64,000 bases of DNA, taken from positions 186,001-250,000 of the forward strand of contig JAGWMJ010000003.1 in assembly GCA_028871815.1 (NCBI GenBank). Reading direction: 5' to 3'. The translations under genes were made by a program, and so were the position numbers. Shown here piece by piece: positions 51,909 to 62,864 of this stretch (its first letter is position 1; each line of letters starts with the position of its first letter). A model generated the notes under the pieces. It made no database searches and was not told the DNA's origin. It saw nothing but the letters and a program-made list of their open reading frames with translations. This DNA is from Armatimonadota bacterium (lineage in GTDB: Bacteria > Armatimonadota > Chthonomonadetes > Chthonomonadales > Chthonomonadaceae).

Positions 51909-51938
51909 TTGACTTGAGGCAAGCGCCGTGACTATAAT
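51909..51938 (+). promoter_or_regulatory. tRNA-Pro promoter
   Basis: TTGACT (51909-51914), 18 bases, TATAAT (51933-51938). The tRNA begins 12 bases after the -10. Confidence 0.85.
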
Positions 51939-51949
51939 GGGCAGTTCGG

Positions 51950-52021
51950 CGGGGTGTAGCTCAGTGGTAGAGTGCTCGTCTGGGGGGCGAGTGGTCGCTG
52001 GTTCAAATCCAGTCACCCCGA
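51950..52021 (+). tRNA. tRNA-Pro (anticodon GGG)
   Basis: 72 bases fold fully: acceptor CGGGGTG/CACCCCG, D stem GCTC/GAGT, anticodon stem CTCGT/GCGAG around the loop CTGGGGG (anticodon GGG), T stem GCTGG/CCAGT with TTCAAAT loop, discriminator A73. The C1-G72 pair is characteristic of tRNA-Pro. The 3' CCA is not encoded. A T-run (52024-52028) follows directly. Confidence 0.95.
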
Positions 52022-52280
52022 CTTTTTATTCCTCACATCGTTCGTTTTGTCGCTCGTTACGGGGGCTTAGCCGGTTCAGCCCGGTTCAATCGGCAAGTCG
52101 AGCTTTCGCTATCCCCAGCCTGCGGCGCCAGGTCTGCCTTCGACCTGACACGTTGACAAACTCAGATCTCGTCGCTCCTTTCGTCGCGGCCAACCCTGAC
52201 CCGATAGTTTGTTCGGACGATCTATGCCGGAACGGCCACTCGACCGACCCGATCGGAGACTACTGCGGAGGTGTGAGGAA

Positions 52281-52865
52281 GTGGGAAGACTTGTGTTCGG
52301 AATGATGCAATCGCTGGACGGCTATGTTGCCGGCGCGGCGGGCGGGCCTGGATCGGATGGCTACGCGGCGGGTCTTGCCGCTCGTCTGGAGTTGCCGCCA
52401 CCCGGCGAGTCTCTCTTTCGGCACCTCAACGATCAATTCCGTGCTGTTGCCGGCTGTTTGTTCGGTCGTCGTATGTATGAAGTGATGCGGTACTGGGACG
52501 ACGACCAGCCGGAGTGGGACACACTCGAGCTTGACTTCGCGGCGGCATGGCGGGCGAAGCCGAAATGGGTGGTATCACGGTCGCTGAAGTCGGTTGGCAG
52601 AAACGCTGCGCTCGTGGCGGGCGATCTCGAAGCGTTCGCGCGCCGGCTGAAGACGGACGTTGAAGGCGACATCGATGTCGCAGGGCCCGAACTTGCGGCG
52701 AGCCTTACGGATCTCGGCCTCATCGACGAGTACCGTCTCTACTTCCGTCCGTTTGTACTGGGCCGCGGCAAGCCGTACTTCGCACGCACCACGCCGCCCC
52801 TCCGGCTCGTCACGGCCGATACCGCCGGCGAGGATGCGGTCAGGCTGACATACGTCCCTGTTTGA
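52281..52865 (+). CDS. DHFR-family (RibD C-terminal fold) reductase
   Basis: About 194 residues, related to the widespread YyaP/YwjB-type dihydrofolate reductase family. Sequence: GRLVFGMMQSLDGYVAGAAG, CLFGRRMYEVMRYWDDD, WVVSRSLKSVGRN, DIDVAGPELAASLTDLGLID and FRPFVLGRGKPYF. GTG 52281 is chosen since GGAGGTG lies seven bases upstream; the frame is open to 52209 but without such a site. Physiological substrate unknown; often found in mobile or accessory contexts. It is a different subfamily from the RibD-like gene at 47227..47973. Confidence 0.82.
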   Translation: MGRLVFGMMQSLDGYVAGAAGGPGSDGYAAGLAARLELPPPGESLFRHLNDQFRAVAGCLFGRRMYEVMRYWDDDQPEWDTLELDFAAAWRAKPKWVVSRSLKSVGRNAALVAGDLEAFARRLKTDVEGDIDVAGPELAASLTDLGLIDEYRLYFRPFVLGRGKPYFARTTPPLRLVTADTAGEDAVRLTYVPV

Positions 52866-53524
52866 TCCCGCTCCCTGGTAGACACATGGACAGGCTGCGA
52901 GCACGGAAATGTGCAGCTGCACCAGCATGAGTGATGCCCATGCGGTAAGCATGTCGGTTCCACAAACCTCCATCCGGCCGCCTGCGAAACGGGCAAGAGC
53001 CCTCTTGACGCTCCGAAATGAGCTGCCACGCTTACCAGAGCTCACGAACGTGATTTCAGGAGGTGGCCGTCGCAAAACAGATCCCTACGACACAGTGCGA
53101 TAGCTTCAAGGAGCAGTGCGTTTCGACCAGCGGCGAACCGAGTTTAGATGCCGTCCGCGCCGTCATTACCACCGTATCCAACTGTTCCACACAAGCCGAG
53201 CAATACCCGGAGGCAGCACGGCAGTTGTCGGTAGCTGAAGGAGAATGCGTACAGCGGCTGGAAGATGCAGTCCGCAGACGCCGAGCCGCAAGAGGAGACA
53301 CCCAATCGGAACCAGGAGTTCCGTCTTTCGATGCGCGTCCGGCGGCAGGTCTGCAAGACCTGGACGCGCGCTGGGACAAGTTCTGGTGTTAACCAGTCGC
53401 CACAACTTTTTGTGAGAGACCCGCGGTGGCGACGCGCTGCGTAGGCCGGCCGGCGAGCCGGCCAACAGCCACGTACTGACCGGTGTTCACCGACTTTGCG
53501 GCATAGAGGGGAGGGTCTGCGGAG
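52866..53524. other. Mostly non-coding stretch
   Basis: About 660 bases between the reductase and ankyrin genes. Apart from the doubtful plus-strand ORF at 53063..53392 I see only random short frames, no RNA gene, and no repeat. Confidence 0.4.
53063..53392 (+). CDS. Hypothetical 109-aa ORF (doubtful)
   Basis: GTG start inside an AGGAGGTG, so the ribosome-binding site has no room unless a later codon starts translation. Composition (KQIPTTQCDSFKEQCVS, GECVQRLEDAVRRRRAARG) is not obviously random and the segment TQAEQYPEAARQLSVAEGEC could be helical. No family recognised. Listed only because nothing else occupies the region. Confidence 0.2.
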   Translation: MAVAKQIPTTQCDSFKEQCVSTSGEPSLDAVRAVITTVSNCSTQAEQYPEAARQLSVAEGECVQRLEDAVRRRRAARGDTQSEPGVPSFDARPAAGLQDLDARWDKFWC

Positions 53525-54349
53525 ATGGCAGCCACTCAGAGCGTCTTTCCAGCATTGGCAGCCGGCGACCTCTCGGCAGTCCGTCACCTGCTGGAAGAGG
53601 ACCCGGGGCTGGTTTGGGTCCGTTATTCCGCGCAGGACGGGGACCTCATGACACCGCTGCAGTATGCAGCCTCAAACGGGCAGGTGGATGCTTGCCGTTT
53701 GTTGGTGGAGTTTGGCGCAGAGGTATATACCAATCCGATGAACACCTACCCGCCCGTAATGCTGGCGGCGTGGAACAAGCAGCCCGATGTTGTACGGTAC
53801 TTTCTTGAGGAGATCCCGGACAAAGCCGAAGGCACGAATGGTTTGGGGGTTGCGATCAACCTCGCCGCCCGCCAGGGCTGGATCGAGCTCGTCAAGGAGC
53901 ATATTCAACGCGACCCGCTTTCGGTCCATCAGCGCGGCTGGATCGGCGACTCTCCACTCCACTGGCCATCGCACAACAACTATCCGGAGATTGTGTCGGT
54001 GCTTTTGGATGCTGGAGCAGATATTGAAGCCGATGAGATCAATTGCTACGGCGGTAAACCGCTTCACTGGGCTAGTGAGCACGCGCCGGACTCGGTTCGT
54101 GTGCTCCTGGGCCGTGGAGCTGCGCCAAACAGCCGCAACCAGAAGGCCGACTCAGGCTTCTTCGGGATGACGCCGCTGATCATGAACGCCACGCAGCGCG
54201 ATGACTGCGCCGAAGTCACCGAGTTGCTGATCGACGCCGGCGCGGACATTGCAGCCGTGGACGCGAAGGGCAAGACGGCACTCGAGCATGCTCGGGAGCG
54301 CGGGCTGCAGCGGATCACTGCCGTACTTCTGGCCCACGGCGCGGCCTGA
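53525..54349 (+). CDS. Ankyrin-repeat protein
   Basis: 274 residues, almost all ankyrin repeats: MTPLQYAASNGQVDACRLLV, YPPVMLAAWNKQPDVVRYFL, DSPLHWPSHNNYPEIVSVLL, GKPLHWASEHAPDSVRVLLG, MTPLIMNATQRDDCAEVTEL, GKTALEHARERGLQRITAVL. About seven units plus an N-terminal cap. No signal peptide, so a cytoplasmic protein-binding scaffold. GGAG lies upstream of ATG 53525. It converges on the lipoprotein gene. Confidence 0.88.
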   Translation: MAATQSVFPALAAGDLSAVRHLLEEDPGLVWVRYSAQDGDLMTPLQYAASNGQVDACRLLVEFGAEVYTNPMNTYPPVMLAAWNKQPDVVRYFLEEIPDKAEGTNGLGVAINLAARQGWIELVKEHIQRDPLSVHQRGWIGDSPLHWPSHNNYPEIVSVLLDAGADIEADEINCYGGKPLHWASEHAPDSVRVLLGRGAAPNSRNQKADSGFFGMTPLIMNATQRDDCAEVTELLIDAGADIAAVDAKGKTALEHARERGLQRITAVLLAHGAA

Positions 54350-54510
54350 GGCGGCGTTATCCGGCACGCAACTGGTTGAGCCGGAGCGACCCGGCCCGCC
54401 AATGGCAGCGGCGTCCGCGCCGCGAACGCGGCCATGCTCCCACCGTTTTGCCGGACCGATACGCCACACATACGTTGGACCTGTGGGACCGGTGCGACCT
54501 ATGGCCCGGA

Positions 54511-54538
54511 GGCAGACCCGGAGGGACCCGCGTCTGCC
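54511..54538. terminator. Possible hairpin between convergent genes
   Basis: GGCAGAC (54511-54517) can pair with GTCTGCC (54532-54538). It lies between the ankyrin gene (ends 54349) and the lipoprotein gene (ends 54585) but has no T-tract. Confidence 0.3.
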
Positions 54539-54584
54539 CGATGGTAGTTGGCTAATCAGCGGTGGATGGTTCCGGGCCAGTTCC

Positions 54585-55625
54585 CTACTTCGGTACGCGC
54601 GCTACAACCGCATCGGTCGGGTCCTTGCCGACGTTTGTGGTCACCTGCAGGTTCAGCAGTCCACCTGCCGTCACGTCGTAGGTTGAGACGGTATTGGACG
54701 CGGTGTTGGTACCAAATGCCAGGGTATCGCTGGGTTCTATAACGAGCGAGTTGGTACCACTTCCACCAGCCAGAGTGGCCGGCTTCAGCGCAAGCAAGGC
54801 TCCAGTGGCCGGTAAGCCGTACTGGTAGAAGTTGTTGCCTGCCGGATTAGCCACGAAAACGAGAATGCCGGTCGTGTCGATCTCGATATTGGTCGGATTT
54901 GTGCTGGCGGGCAGCGTGGTGACGTTTGACACGCCCAACGTACCGGTCGCCAGCCCGTACAGCGACACAGACCGGTCGCCGCCGTTCAATACCAGTACGT
55001 GCGCGCCGTTGGGATCCACCACCACCTGGGTTGGCCCCACGCCGGTCGGCATCGAATTGATCGCCGTCACGCTGCCGTCGGCGTGAACGGTCCAGGTCGA
55101 TACCGTATTCGCACCCGTGGCCACCGTGACCAGATAGTTTCCGCCGGGATCCAGAGCGAGGCTCGATGAAGCCACACCTGTCAACGTTACGGCCGGACCA
55201 AGCACTCCACCCGTTTGGATGCTGTAGACCAGCGTGGCGCCGCCGGCGGATGCGAATACAAAGCGGTCCTGAGGATCGACCGCCAGGCCGGTAACGGCGC
55301 CCTGCGCCACGGATGTTGTAACGCCGGCAGAAAGCACGCCTTTCGCGCCAACCGTATAAGCGGTAATCCCTGATGCGCCGCCACAGAAGAGGTATTTGCC
55401 GGCCACGTCGGTTGCCAGAACCGTGCTCCCGGCGGAAGCCGGAAGCGTTGCCGGCGTGTTTGCCGTCAGCGAACCATCGCCGTTGATGGTAAATTGAGAA
55501 ATCGTCATGTCACCGGAGTTCAGGACGTACAGATACTCCAGACCGGTAAGGCTGCTGGTGCTGCCGCCGCAACCGGCAAGACCTACCAGTACAGCCAGCG
55601 CCATCCAACCTGCTAATCGCCGCAT
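54585..55625 (-). CDS. Lipoprotein beta-propeller (YncE/6-phosphogluconolactonase-like)
   Basis: 346 residues. The signal ends in a lipobox (LAVLVGLAGCGG). The rest is a seven-bladed propeller of the lactonase/YncE kind with repeated VDPQDRFVFAS, LDPGGNYLVTV, VDPNGAHVLVL, IDTTGILVFVA and IEPSDTLAFGT strands. No lactonase active-site residue can be assigned, so it may be only a binding or structural cell-surface propeller. Monocistronic, divergent from msrB. Confidence 0.82.
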   Translation of the reverse strand: MRRLAGWMALAVLVGLAGCGGSTSSLTGLEYLYVLNSGDMTISQFTINGDGSLTANTPATLPASAGSTVLATDVAGKYLFCGGASGITAYTVGAKGVLSAGVTTSVAQGAVTGLAVDPQDRFVFASAGGATLVYSIQTGGVLGPAVTLTGVASSSLALDPGGNYLVTVATGANTVSTWTVHADGSVTAINSMPTGVGPTQVVVDPNGAHVLVLNGGDRSVSLYGLATGTLGVSNVTTLPASTNPTNIEIDTTGILVFVANPAGNNFYQYGLPATGALLALKPATLAGGSGTNSLVIEPSDTLAFGTNTASNTVSTYDVTAGGLLNLQVTTNVGKDPTDAVVARVPK

Positions 55626-55718
55626 GCCTTACCTCCGTAGAAATCTGTAATTCAATGGGTGCGTGCCGGATTATACCCGTCCGGCATCGCGCCGCCCTGA
55701 ACTGAGAGGATATCCCCG

Positions 55719-56126
55719 ATGTCACAGAACCACGAACTGGAACTCACCGACGAGGAGTGGCGCCGCCGGCTCACTCCGGAACAGTATCATATCCTGCGCG
55801 AGCGTGGCACCGAGCTGCCAGGCACCGGAGCCTACGTGAAGCTTACGGATCACGGCGACTACACCTGCGCCGGCTGCGGGGCCGTGCTGTTTTCCTCCAG
55901 AGAGAAGTTCGATGCGCACTGCGGTTGGCCCAGCTTCTTTGACACCGTAAATCCCGATCTGCTCGATTTCGTGGAAGATTCCAGCGCGGGGATGCTGCGT
56001 ACGGAGGTGCGCTGCCACCGCTGCGGTGGTCACCTGGGCCACGTGTTTGAGGATGGCCCGGAGCCGACCGGCCAGCGCTACTGCATCAACTCGGTGAGTC
56101 TCTCATTCACAAAACGCGAGGAGTAG
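55719..56126 (+). CDS. msrB: Peptide-methionine (R)-S-oxide reductase
   Basis: 135 residues, complete. Zinc Cys pairs CAGCG and [15 protein letters not shown] substrate loop, [10 protein letters not shown], and the catalytic Cys in [11 protein letters not shown]. It repairs methionine-R-sulfoxide in proteins with thioredoxin. The resolving Cys found in some MsrBs near residue 60 position is replaced, so recycling may go directly through thioredoxin. GAGGA precedes ATG 55719. The next gene converges 19 bases downstream. Confidence 0.96.
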   Translation: MSQNHELELTDEEWRRRLTPEQYHILRERGTELPGTGAYVKLTDHGDYTCAGCGAVLFSSREKFDAHCGWPSFFDTVNPDLLDFVEDSSAGMLRTEVRCHRCGGHLGHVFEDGPEPTGQRYCINSVSLSFTKREE

Positions 56127-56145
56127 GCGCTGCGCGTCAGGCGTA

Positions 56146-57027
56146 CTACTCCGGCGGGATCCACGCTCCGCCACGACACTGCTTGAGGTAGTTGAGCGCG
56201 TGCACCTGACCTGTAATCTCGAGTTCGTCACGGTAGACGGGGTCGTGCCAGCCCTCGATGTCGATGCTGCCCATGTACCCGCCCATGCGAAGAATGGAGA
56301 TCACGTCGGTCCAGTTTGTATCGCCAAATCCCGGCGTTCGATGCCACACGTACTCCACGCCGGACCGTATTCCCTGGTCGCGCACAATATCCCAGGCTAC
56401 GGTAGCGTCCTTTCCGTGAATGTGGTAGATGCGGTGCACCCATTTGCGCAGTTGCGGTAGAGGATCGATGAGCGACGCCATCTGATGGCACGGCTCCCAC
56501 TCCAGTCCGATAGCCTCGGACGGCACCTCATTGAAAAGCATCTCCCAGGCACGCGGCGCGTGGGCAATGTTCCAGCGCGGACGCTCCCAGGATCCGCCCA
56601 TGTCGCAGTTTTCGAACGCGATCCGAACGCCCTCGCCCTCGGCCACACGCGCCAGGTGGCCCCACACCTCCTTGTACTTCGGCACGCTTTCGGGCAGGGG
56701 CCGATCTTCCAGAGCGCCGGCAAAGCCGCAGACCATGCTGCAGTTGAAGCTGCGCGCAGCGCGGATACATGTCTCCCAATCGCGCGCTGCCTCCTCTTTC
56801 TGCAGCGGATTGCCGAACATGCCGATGCTGCTGATTACCGCCTGATCGCCCACGGCGTCGAGCGCAGCCGGCGCACACGCAGCGAGGTCCAGACCGCGCA
56901 ACACGTCCCAGACCGTCAGCTGGAATGACTCAAAGCCGTGCGGAATCAAACTCTTGATGTACGCCGGATCGGGTGTCATGCGCGCCAGGGTGCCGATCCG
57001 GATATCTTTGTGGTCTGCGCGACTCAT
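56146..57027 (-). CDS. TIM-barrel sugar-phosphate isomerase/epimerase
   Basis: About 293 residues of the AP-endonuclease-2-like xylose-isomerase superfamily. Metal-site strands: RIAFENCDMGGSW, IGLEWEPCHQMA, RIYHIHGKDA and GSIDIEGWHDP, each ending in the usual Glu, His or Asp. Likely converts or epimerises a sugar or inositol derivative and may serve the exported Gfo/Idh/MocA dehydrogenases, with which this family is often co-encoded. ATG 57027 has GGAG five bases upstream; the ATG one codon earlier is too close. Confidence 0.85.
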   Translation of the reverse strand: MSRADHKDIRIGTLARMTPDPAYIKSLIPHGFESFQLTVWDVLRGLDLAACAPAALDAVGDQAVISSIGMFGNPLQKEEAARDWETCIRAARSFNCSMVCGFAGALEDRPLPESVPKYKEVWGHLARVAEGEGVRIAFENCDMGGSWERPRWNIAHAPRAWEMLFNEVPSEAIGLEWEPCHQMASLIDPLPQLRKWVHRIYHIHGKDATVAWDIVRDQGIRSGVEYVWHRTPGFGDTNWTDVISILRMGGYMGSIDIEGWHDPVYRDELEITGQVHALNYLKQCRGGAWIPPE

Positions 57028-57179
57028 CATCTCTCCTTTGGAACCGAACGGGAAGCTGTGGCCACCAGTTCGCCCATTCGCAACCGGGTTTCCTGCCGAT
57101 GCACGTGGTGGTGCGCAGGGAATTATCGTGCCAACGCGGAACAGGGCTGAGGCTGAACCAGCAAGCGAAGGGAACGAAA

Positions 57180-58058
57180 ATGGGCATTCTCAAGGCGCAC
57201 ACCGGCAACGGCAAGGTCCATCTCGGCGAGATCGATCCTGGCTTTCATGACGGATTGGACCGTGCGTCATGCGCGGCTGCAACCGCCGTACTGCACGCTG
57301 AATTGACCGAGATCCAGGAGTTGATGTACGCTGCCGGGCTTACGGGAATGCTGATCGTGCTGCAGGGTCTCGACTCTGCCGGCAAAGACGGCACGATTGC
57401 GCATGTGATGAGCGCGGTGAACCCGCAAGGCTGCCGCGTTGCCGGGTTCAAGGTGCCCACTCCGGAAGAGGCCTCGCATGACTTTCTGTGGCGGGTTCAT
57501 CCGCATGCGCCGCCCCGCGGCGTCATCGCGATCTTCAACCGGTCACACTACGAAGATGTGCTGGCCGTGCGCGTGCACAACCTGGTGCCAACGGAAGTCT
57601 GGCGCGCACGCTACGCACAGATCAACCATTTCGAGAACCTGCTCGTCGACTCGCAAACGGTCATCCTCAAGTTCTTTTTGCATATCAGTAAAGAGGAGCA
57701 GAAGGAGCGGCTGCTGGAGCGTGAAAAGACGACCGAAACTGCCTGGAAGCTCTCTGCCGGCGACTGGCACGAGCGAACGTTTTGGAGCGACTACCACCGA
57801 GCGTATGAGGAGGCGATTGAGACATGCTCAACGCCGCACGCGCCCTGGTTCATCGTGCCTGCGGATCACAAGTGGTTTCGTAACTATGTGATTACGGAAG
57901 CAATTGTCGAGGCGTTGAGGCCTTACCGCCCGTCATGGGAGAAGCACCTGAAACAGGTGGGAGTCGCGGCGCGCGAGGAGCTCCAAAAGATGCGACTTGC
58001 CGGTGGGGCGGACGCCGACGGCATCGCTCCGGACAGCGGAAAGAGAAAGACGGAGTAG
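57180..58058 (+). CDS. ppk2: Polyphosphate kinase 2 family protein
   Basis: About 292 residues. Walker A is LQGLDSAGKDGTI, Walker B region is AIFNRSHYEDVLAVRVHNL, and the lid is KTTETAWKLSAGDWHERTFW. PPK2 enzymes phosphorylate nucleotides with polyphosphate; the class (NMP or NDP substrate) cannot be read here. ATG 57180 with AGGGAA upstream is taken; the frame extends far upstream through the divergent gene. It converges on mutS with 12 bases between stops. Confidence 0.92.
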   Translation: MGILKAHTGNGKVHLGEIDPGFHDGLDRASCAAATAVLHAELTEIQELMYAAGLTGMLIVLQGLDSAGKDGTIAHVMSAVNPQGCRVAGFKVPTPEEASHDFLWRVHPHAPPRGVIAIFNRSHYEDVLAVRVHNLVPTEVWRARYAQINHFENLLVDSQTVILKFFLHISKEEQKERLLEREKTTETAWKLSAGDWHERTFWSDYHRAYEEAIETCSTPHAPWFIVPADHKWFRNYVITEAIVEALRPYRPSWEKHLKQVGVAAREELQKMRLAGGADADGIAPDSGKRKTE

Positions 58059-58070
58059 CCCTCCGGGCCG

Positions 58071-60728
58071 CTATCCGGCGTCATCGTTCAGCAGGCGGCG
58101 GCGCCAGATATCGAGCTGAGTCAGCGCCTCCATTGGCGTCATGGTGCCGGGATCCAGCGCCTTCATCTCTTCCAGGATCGGATGCGGCTCGGCCTCAAAC
58201 AGTGTAAGCTGAACGCGCCTTGGCGCAGGCTGTGGCGCCTGTGCCCCATTGCTTCCAGCGCCCGGTTTGCTCTTCTCCAGCCAGCGCAGCACCTCGCGCG
58301 CTCGCTCGATCGCCTCCATGGGAAGGCCCGCCATGCGCGCCACCTGGATGCCGTAGGAGCGGTCGGTGCCACCTTCTACCACGCGGTGCAGCCAGATGAT
58401 CATGTCACCTTTCTCTTTTACGGCAACCCGGTAGTTTCGCACCCCGCTGTTCTGGGCGGCGAGCTCGTTGAGATGGTGGTAGTGTGTGGCAAACAGAGTT
58501 TTGCAGCCGACGCGGAGCAGATACTCCGCAACCGCCCAGGCGATGGAGAGACCGTCGTACGTGCTGGTGCCGCGCCCAATCTCATCCAGCACCACCAGGC
58601 TCCGACCCGTGGCGTTGTTCAGGATGTTGGCCGTCTCATTCATCTCCACCATGAAGGTGGATTGGCCCGACGCAAGCTCATCGTGCGCCCCAACGCGAGT
58701 AAAAATGCGGTCGACAATTCCGATCCTGGCGCTATCCGCCGGCACAAACGAGCCGCACTGGGCAAGCAGAACGATGAGCGCAGTCTGGCGCAGATAACTG
58801 CTCTTACCGCTCATATTTGGGCCCGTGATGATAAACATCCGTTGATCCGGCTGCATCAGGCAGTCGTTGGGTATAAACGAGCCCTGTTCAGCCAGCTGCT
58901 CAATAACCGGATGGCGCCCGGCCTTGATGTCGACCGACTCCGATTCGTCGACCTCCGGCATCACCCACCGTCGACGCACAGCCGCCTCCGCGAAGCAGGC
59001 GGTCACATCCACCGCCGCCACAGCGCGCGCAAGTCCGAGTACCTGCTCTGAGCTCCGAGCAACGGAGTCGCGAACAGATGCGAACAGCAGCGCCTCCAGC
59101 TCCACGCTTTTCTCCTCGGCGCCCAATACGTGCGCTTCGTACTCCTTCAGCTCCGGAGTGATATAGCGCTCGCCACCGGCGGTTGTCTGCTTTCGGATGT
59201 ATTCGGCTGGCACCTTTGCAAGGTTGGCGCGCGTAACCTCGATGTAGTAGCCGAAGACGGCGTTGTAGCCAACCTTCAGCGAGCCAATCCCGGTTCGTTG
59301 ACGCTCGGTTGTCTCCAGGTTGGCAATCCAGATGCGCGCATCCTGACCGCCTGTTCGCAGCCTGTCGAGTTCGGCATCGTATCCCGGCCGGATAATCCCA
59401 CCCTCCCGAAGGCCCGCAGGCGGCGACTCCACAATCGCGCGGGCAATCAACGCCTCGGCTTCAGTCGGGCGCAAAAGCAGCTCGCGCTGTGCGGCCAGCA
59501 GAGGCTCAATCGGATCGGCAAGCAGCGCGCCAATGTCGGGCAGGCGTGCCAGACCGTCGTGCAGGGCAATGAGGTCGCGGGCATCGGCGAGGCAGGCCGA
59601 GGTGCGGCTCATCAGCCGCTCCAGATCGCCAACGCCTCGCAACAACCGGCGGATTTCCGTTCGAAGCAGTTCGTTTCGTGCCAGGTGATTGACGGCGGCA
59701 TGGCGCCGGCGTATCGCGGCAACGTCCAGGAGCGGCTCGTCGAGCCAGCGGCGCAGCATACGCCCACCCATCGGGGTAAGCGTCTCGTCCATGACGCCGA
59801 TCAGTGTGGCCGCGCGCCCACCGTCGCCCATTGGAGCTGTGATCTCCAGGTGCCGCCGCGCGGCGCCGTCCAGCACCATGTAGTCGCGCGTGGAATACGT
59901 GCCCAGGTTCCTGATATGCGCCAGAGCCGCAGCCTGTGTTTCGCGCAAGTAGCGCAGCACCAGGGCACAGGCGTCCAAACCGGCCGTAAACTCTTCGCAG
60001 CCGAATCCGCGCAGCGAGGTCGTGCCAAAGTGGTTGAGCAGCTGCTGCCGGCTGCTGTTACCTGGCGCTGTCGCGCGGTCTCCACCTGTAAGCTGCAGGC
60101 TTGCGTCGCTAGTTCGCCGTATCGCATCGAGCACGGCCTCCGGCGTCTCAGCCGGAACCAGGATTTCGGCTGGACCCAGGCGGGCGATTTCGTCCAGGAG
60201 TCGCGTCTCGCGTTCGCCGCCGGTGAGCTCCGTGGCCAAAAACTCACCGGTCGAAACATCCACAACACCAATGCCGGCAACCGGATCGCCGACGACGGCG
60301 GCCACGAGATAGTTGTTCGACCGCGCCTCAAGCATCGAGTCTTCAAGAACGGTGCCGGGCGTTACAATCCTGGTGACTTTGCGTTTGACGAGGCCCTTGG
60401 CGTATCGCGGGTCCTCCATCTGCTCCATAATCGCAACGCGGCGACCTGCGCGGATCAAGCGGGCGAGATAGCGTTCGACGGCATGGTAAGGCACACCGGC
60501 CATGGGAACGCGCGTGCCACCGTCTTCGCGCCCGGTGAGCGTAATCTGCAGATCGGCGGCAATCAGCACGGCGTCTGGACCGTAGGCCTCGTAGAAGTCA
60601 CCAACCCGCATCAAAAGCAGAATGGAAGCATTTTCGGCACGGGTAGCAAAATACTGCCGCATCAGCGGCGTGTTGCCGCAATAGTTTTCCGGCAGCTCTT
60701 CCGGCGCCGCATTCGGCTTTTGGGTCAT
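58071..60728 (-). CDS. mutS: DNA mismatch repair protein MutS
   Basis: 885 residues, full length. Mismatch-reading Phe-x-Glu in VGDFYEAYGPDA, connector and clamp domains, Walker A ITGPNMSGKSSYLRQTA, Walker B LVVLDEIGRGTSTYDGLSIA and the dimer helix-turn-helix before KPGAGSNGAQ. It recognises mispairs and recruits MutL (not in the window). ATG 60728 opens the canonical NTPLMRQYFATRA domain; longer frames add only low-complexity sequence. There is no ribosome-binding site, and a strong promoter ends six bases before the ATG, so the mRNA is probably leaderless. Confidence 0.95.
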   Translation of the reverse strand: MTQKPNAAPEELPENYCGNTPLMRQYFATRAENASILLLMRVGDFYEAYGPDAVLIAADLQITLTGREDGGTRVPMAGVPYHAVERYLARLIRAGRRVAIMEQMEDPRYAKGLVKRKVTRIVTPGTVLEDSMLEARSNNYLVAAVVGDPVAGIGVVDVSTGEFLATELTGGERETRLLDEIARLGPAEILVPAETPEAVLDAIRRTSDASLQLTGGDRATAPGNSSRQQLLNHFGTTSLRGFGCEEFTAGLDACALVLRYLRETQAAALAHIRNLGTYSTRDYMVLDGAARRHLEITAPMGDGGRAATLIGVMDETLTPMGGRMLRRWLDEPLLDVAAIRRRHAAVNHLARNELLRTEIRRLLRGVGDLERLMSRTSACLADARDLIALHDGLARLPDIGALLADPIEPLLAAQRELLLRPTEAEALIARAIVESPPAGLREGGIIRPGYDAELDRLRTGGQDARIWIANLETTERQRTGIGSLKVGYNAVFGYYIEVTRANLAKVPAEYIRKQTTAGGERYITPELKEYEAHVLGAEEKSVELEALLFASVRDSVARSSEQVLGLARAVAAVDVTACFAEAAVRRRWVMPEVDESESVDIKAGRHPVIEQLAEQGSFIPNDCLMQPDQRMFIITGPNMSGKSSYLRQTALIVLLAQCGSFVPADSARIGIVDRIFTRVGAHDELASGQSTFMVEMNETANILNNATGRSLVVLDEIGRGTSTYDGLSIAWAVAEYLLRVGCKTLFATHYHHLNELAAQNSGVRNYRVAVKEKGDMIIWLHRVVEGGTDRSYGIQVARMAGLPMEAIERAREVLRWLEKSKPGAGSNGAQAPQPAPRRVQLTLFEAEPHPILEEMKALDPGTMTPMEALTQLDIWRRRLLNDDAG

Positions 60729-60734
60729 GGCTGC

Positions 60735-60763
60735 AGTATACGTTTGCCGTGCCGGGGCGTCAA
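60735..60763 (-). promoter_or_regulatory. mutS promoter (leaderless start)
   Basis: On the minus strand TTGACG (60763-60758), 17 bases, TATACT (60740-60735). The expected transcription start falls on or next to the A of ATG 60728. Confidence 0.7.
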
Positions 60764-60785
60764 GGCGAGCCAAACTCATGCGCAG

Positions 60786-60820
60786 CAAGGGCCGATCAGG
60801 AAAGCCCTGGTCGGCCCTTG
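60786..60820. terminator. Terminator-like hairpin after 16S trailer
   Basis: A 15-bp stem (60786-60800 with 60806-60820, one G-T pair, loop AAAGC). It lies between the 16S rRNA transcription unit and the mutS promoter, both reading leftward, so it is well placed to end the rRNA transcript. No T-tract. Confidence 0.6.
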
Positions 60821-60844
60821 TCGATCTGCGCACTACTCTGAAAC

Positions 60845-60873
60845 GTCACGCTTAACGGCTTGTGTGGACTCTG
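60845..60873 (-). other. 16S processing stem, 3' arm
   Basis: 29 bases in the trailer that pair with 62659-62687 in the leader: one mismatch and three G-T pairs. This is the long stem cut by RNase III around pre-16S rRNA. Confidence 0.75.
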
Positions 60874-61007
60874 CCCCCTTCGAGATTCTGTTCGATAAGT
60901 AACACCGAACGAAGATATCGACCTTGTGCTGTTCACCGTATATTTGCCCGGGGGCGCCTGCATTGCTGCCGGCGCTGATCCCCCGGACTGTTTGGTGAGA
61001 CAGTCCT

Positions 61008-62544
<1,537 letters not shown>

Positions 62545-62658
62545 ATTATCGTGAAACACGATACGGCGCCGTGGCGCCACATCGCGAATCGCTATCGTAC
62601 GTTTGGATCCCCGCTCGGTTTTTTGAAGTTACTTATATTTGCAGATTCTGTCGTTGAA

Positions 62659-62687
62659 CAGAGTCCACACAAAGCGTCAAACGTGAC
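62659..62687 (-). other. 16S processing stem, 5' arm
   Basis: Leader arm complementary to 60845-60873. It lies about 115 bases before the mature 16S 5' end and 52-80 bases after the promoter start point. Confidence 0.75.
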
Positions 62688-62745
62688 TTTTCAAAGTTCG
62701 ATCAAACCGCTGGAGGTACTGTGACCGCCCCACCGGCAAGAGAAG

Positions 62746-62774
62746 AGGATACCGGATGGAAACGGCTATGTCAA
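62746..62774 (-). promoter_or_regulatory. 16S rRNA promoter
   Basis: On the minus strand TTGACA (62774-62769), 17 bases, TATCCT (62751-62746). Start expected near 62739. It is placed directly after the pth stop, giving a leader of about 195 bases. Confidence 0.75.
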
Positions 62775-62864
62775 TGCCTTGAGCCACTTTCTTTGAGAAA
62801 ATCCGAAAATAGTTTGCCGCGAACCCTCCGGGAGCCGACATGGCGGGCCGCTAGCGGCGTTGCT

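Noticed and set aside
59130-60902. 590-aa plus-strand frame opposite mutS
   Set aside because: mutS on the other strand is unmistakable over its full length; the antisense frame has no family features and is a product of high GC content.
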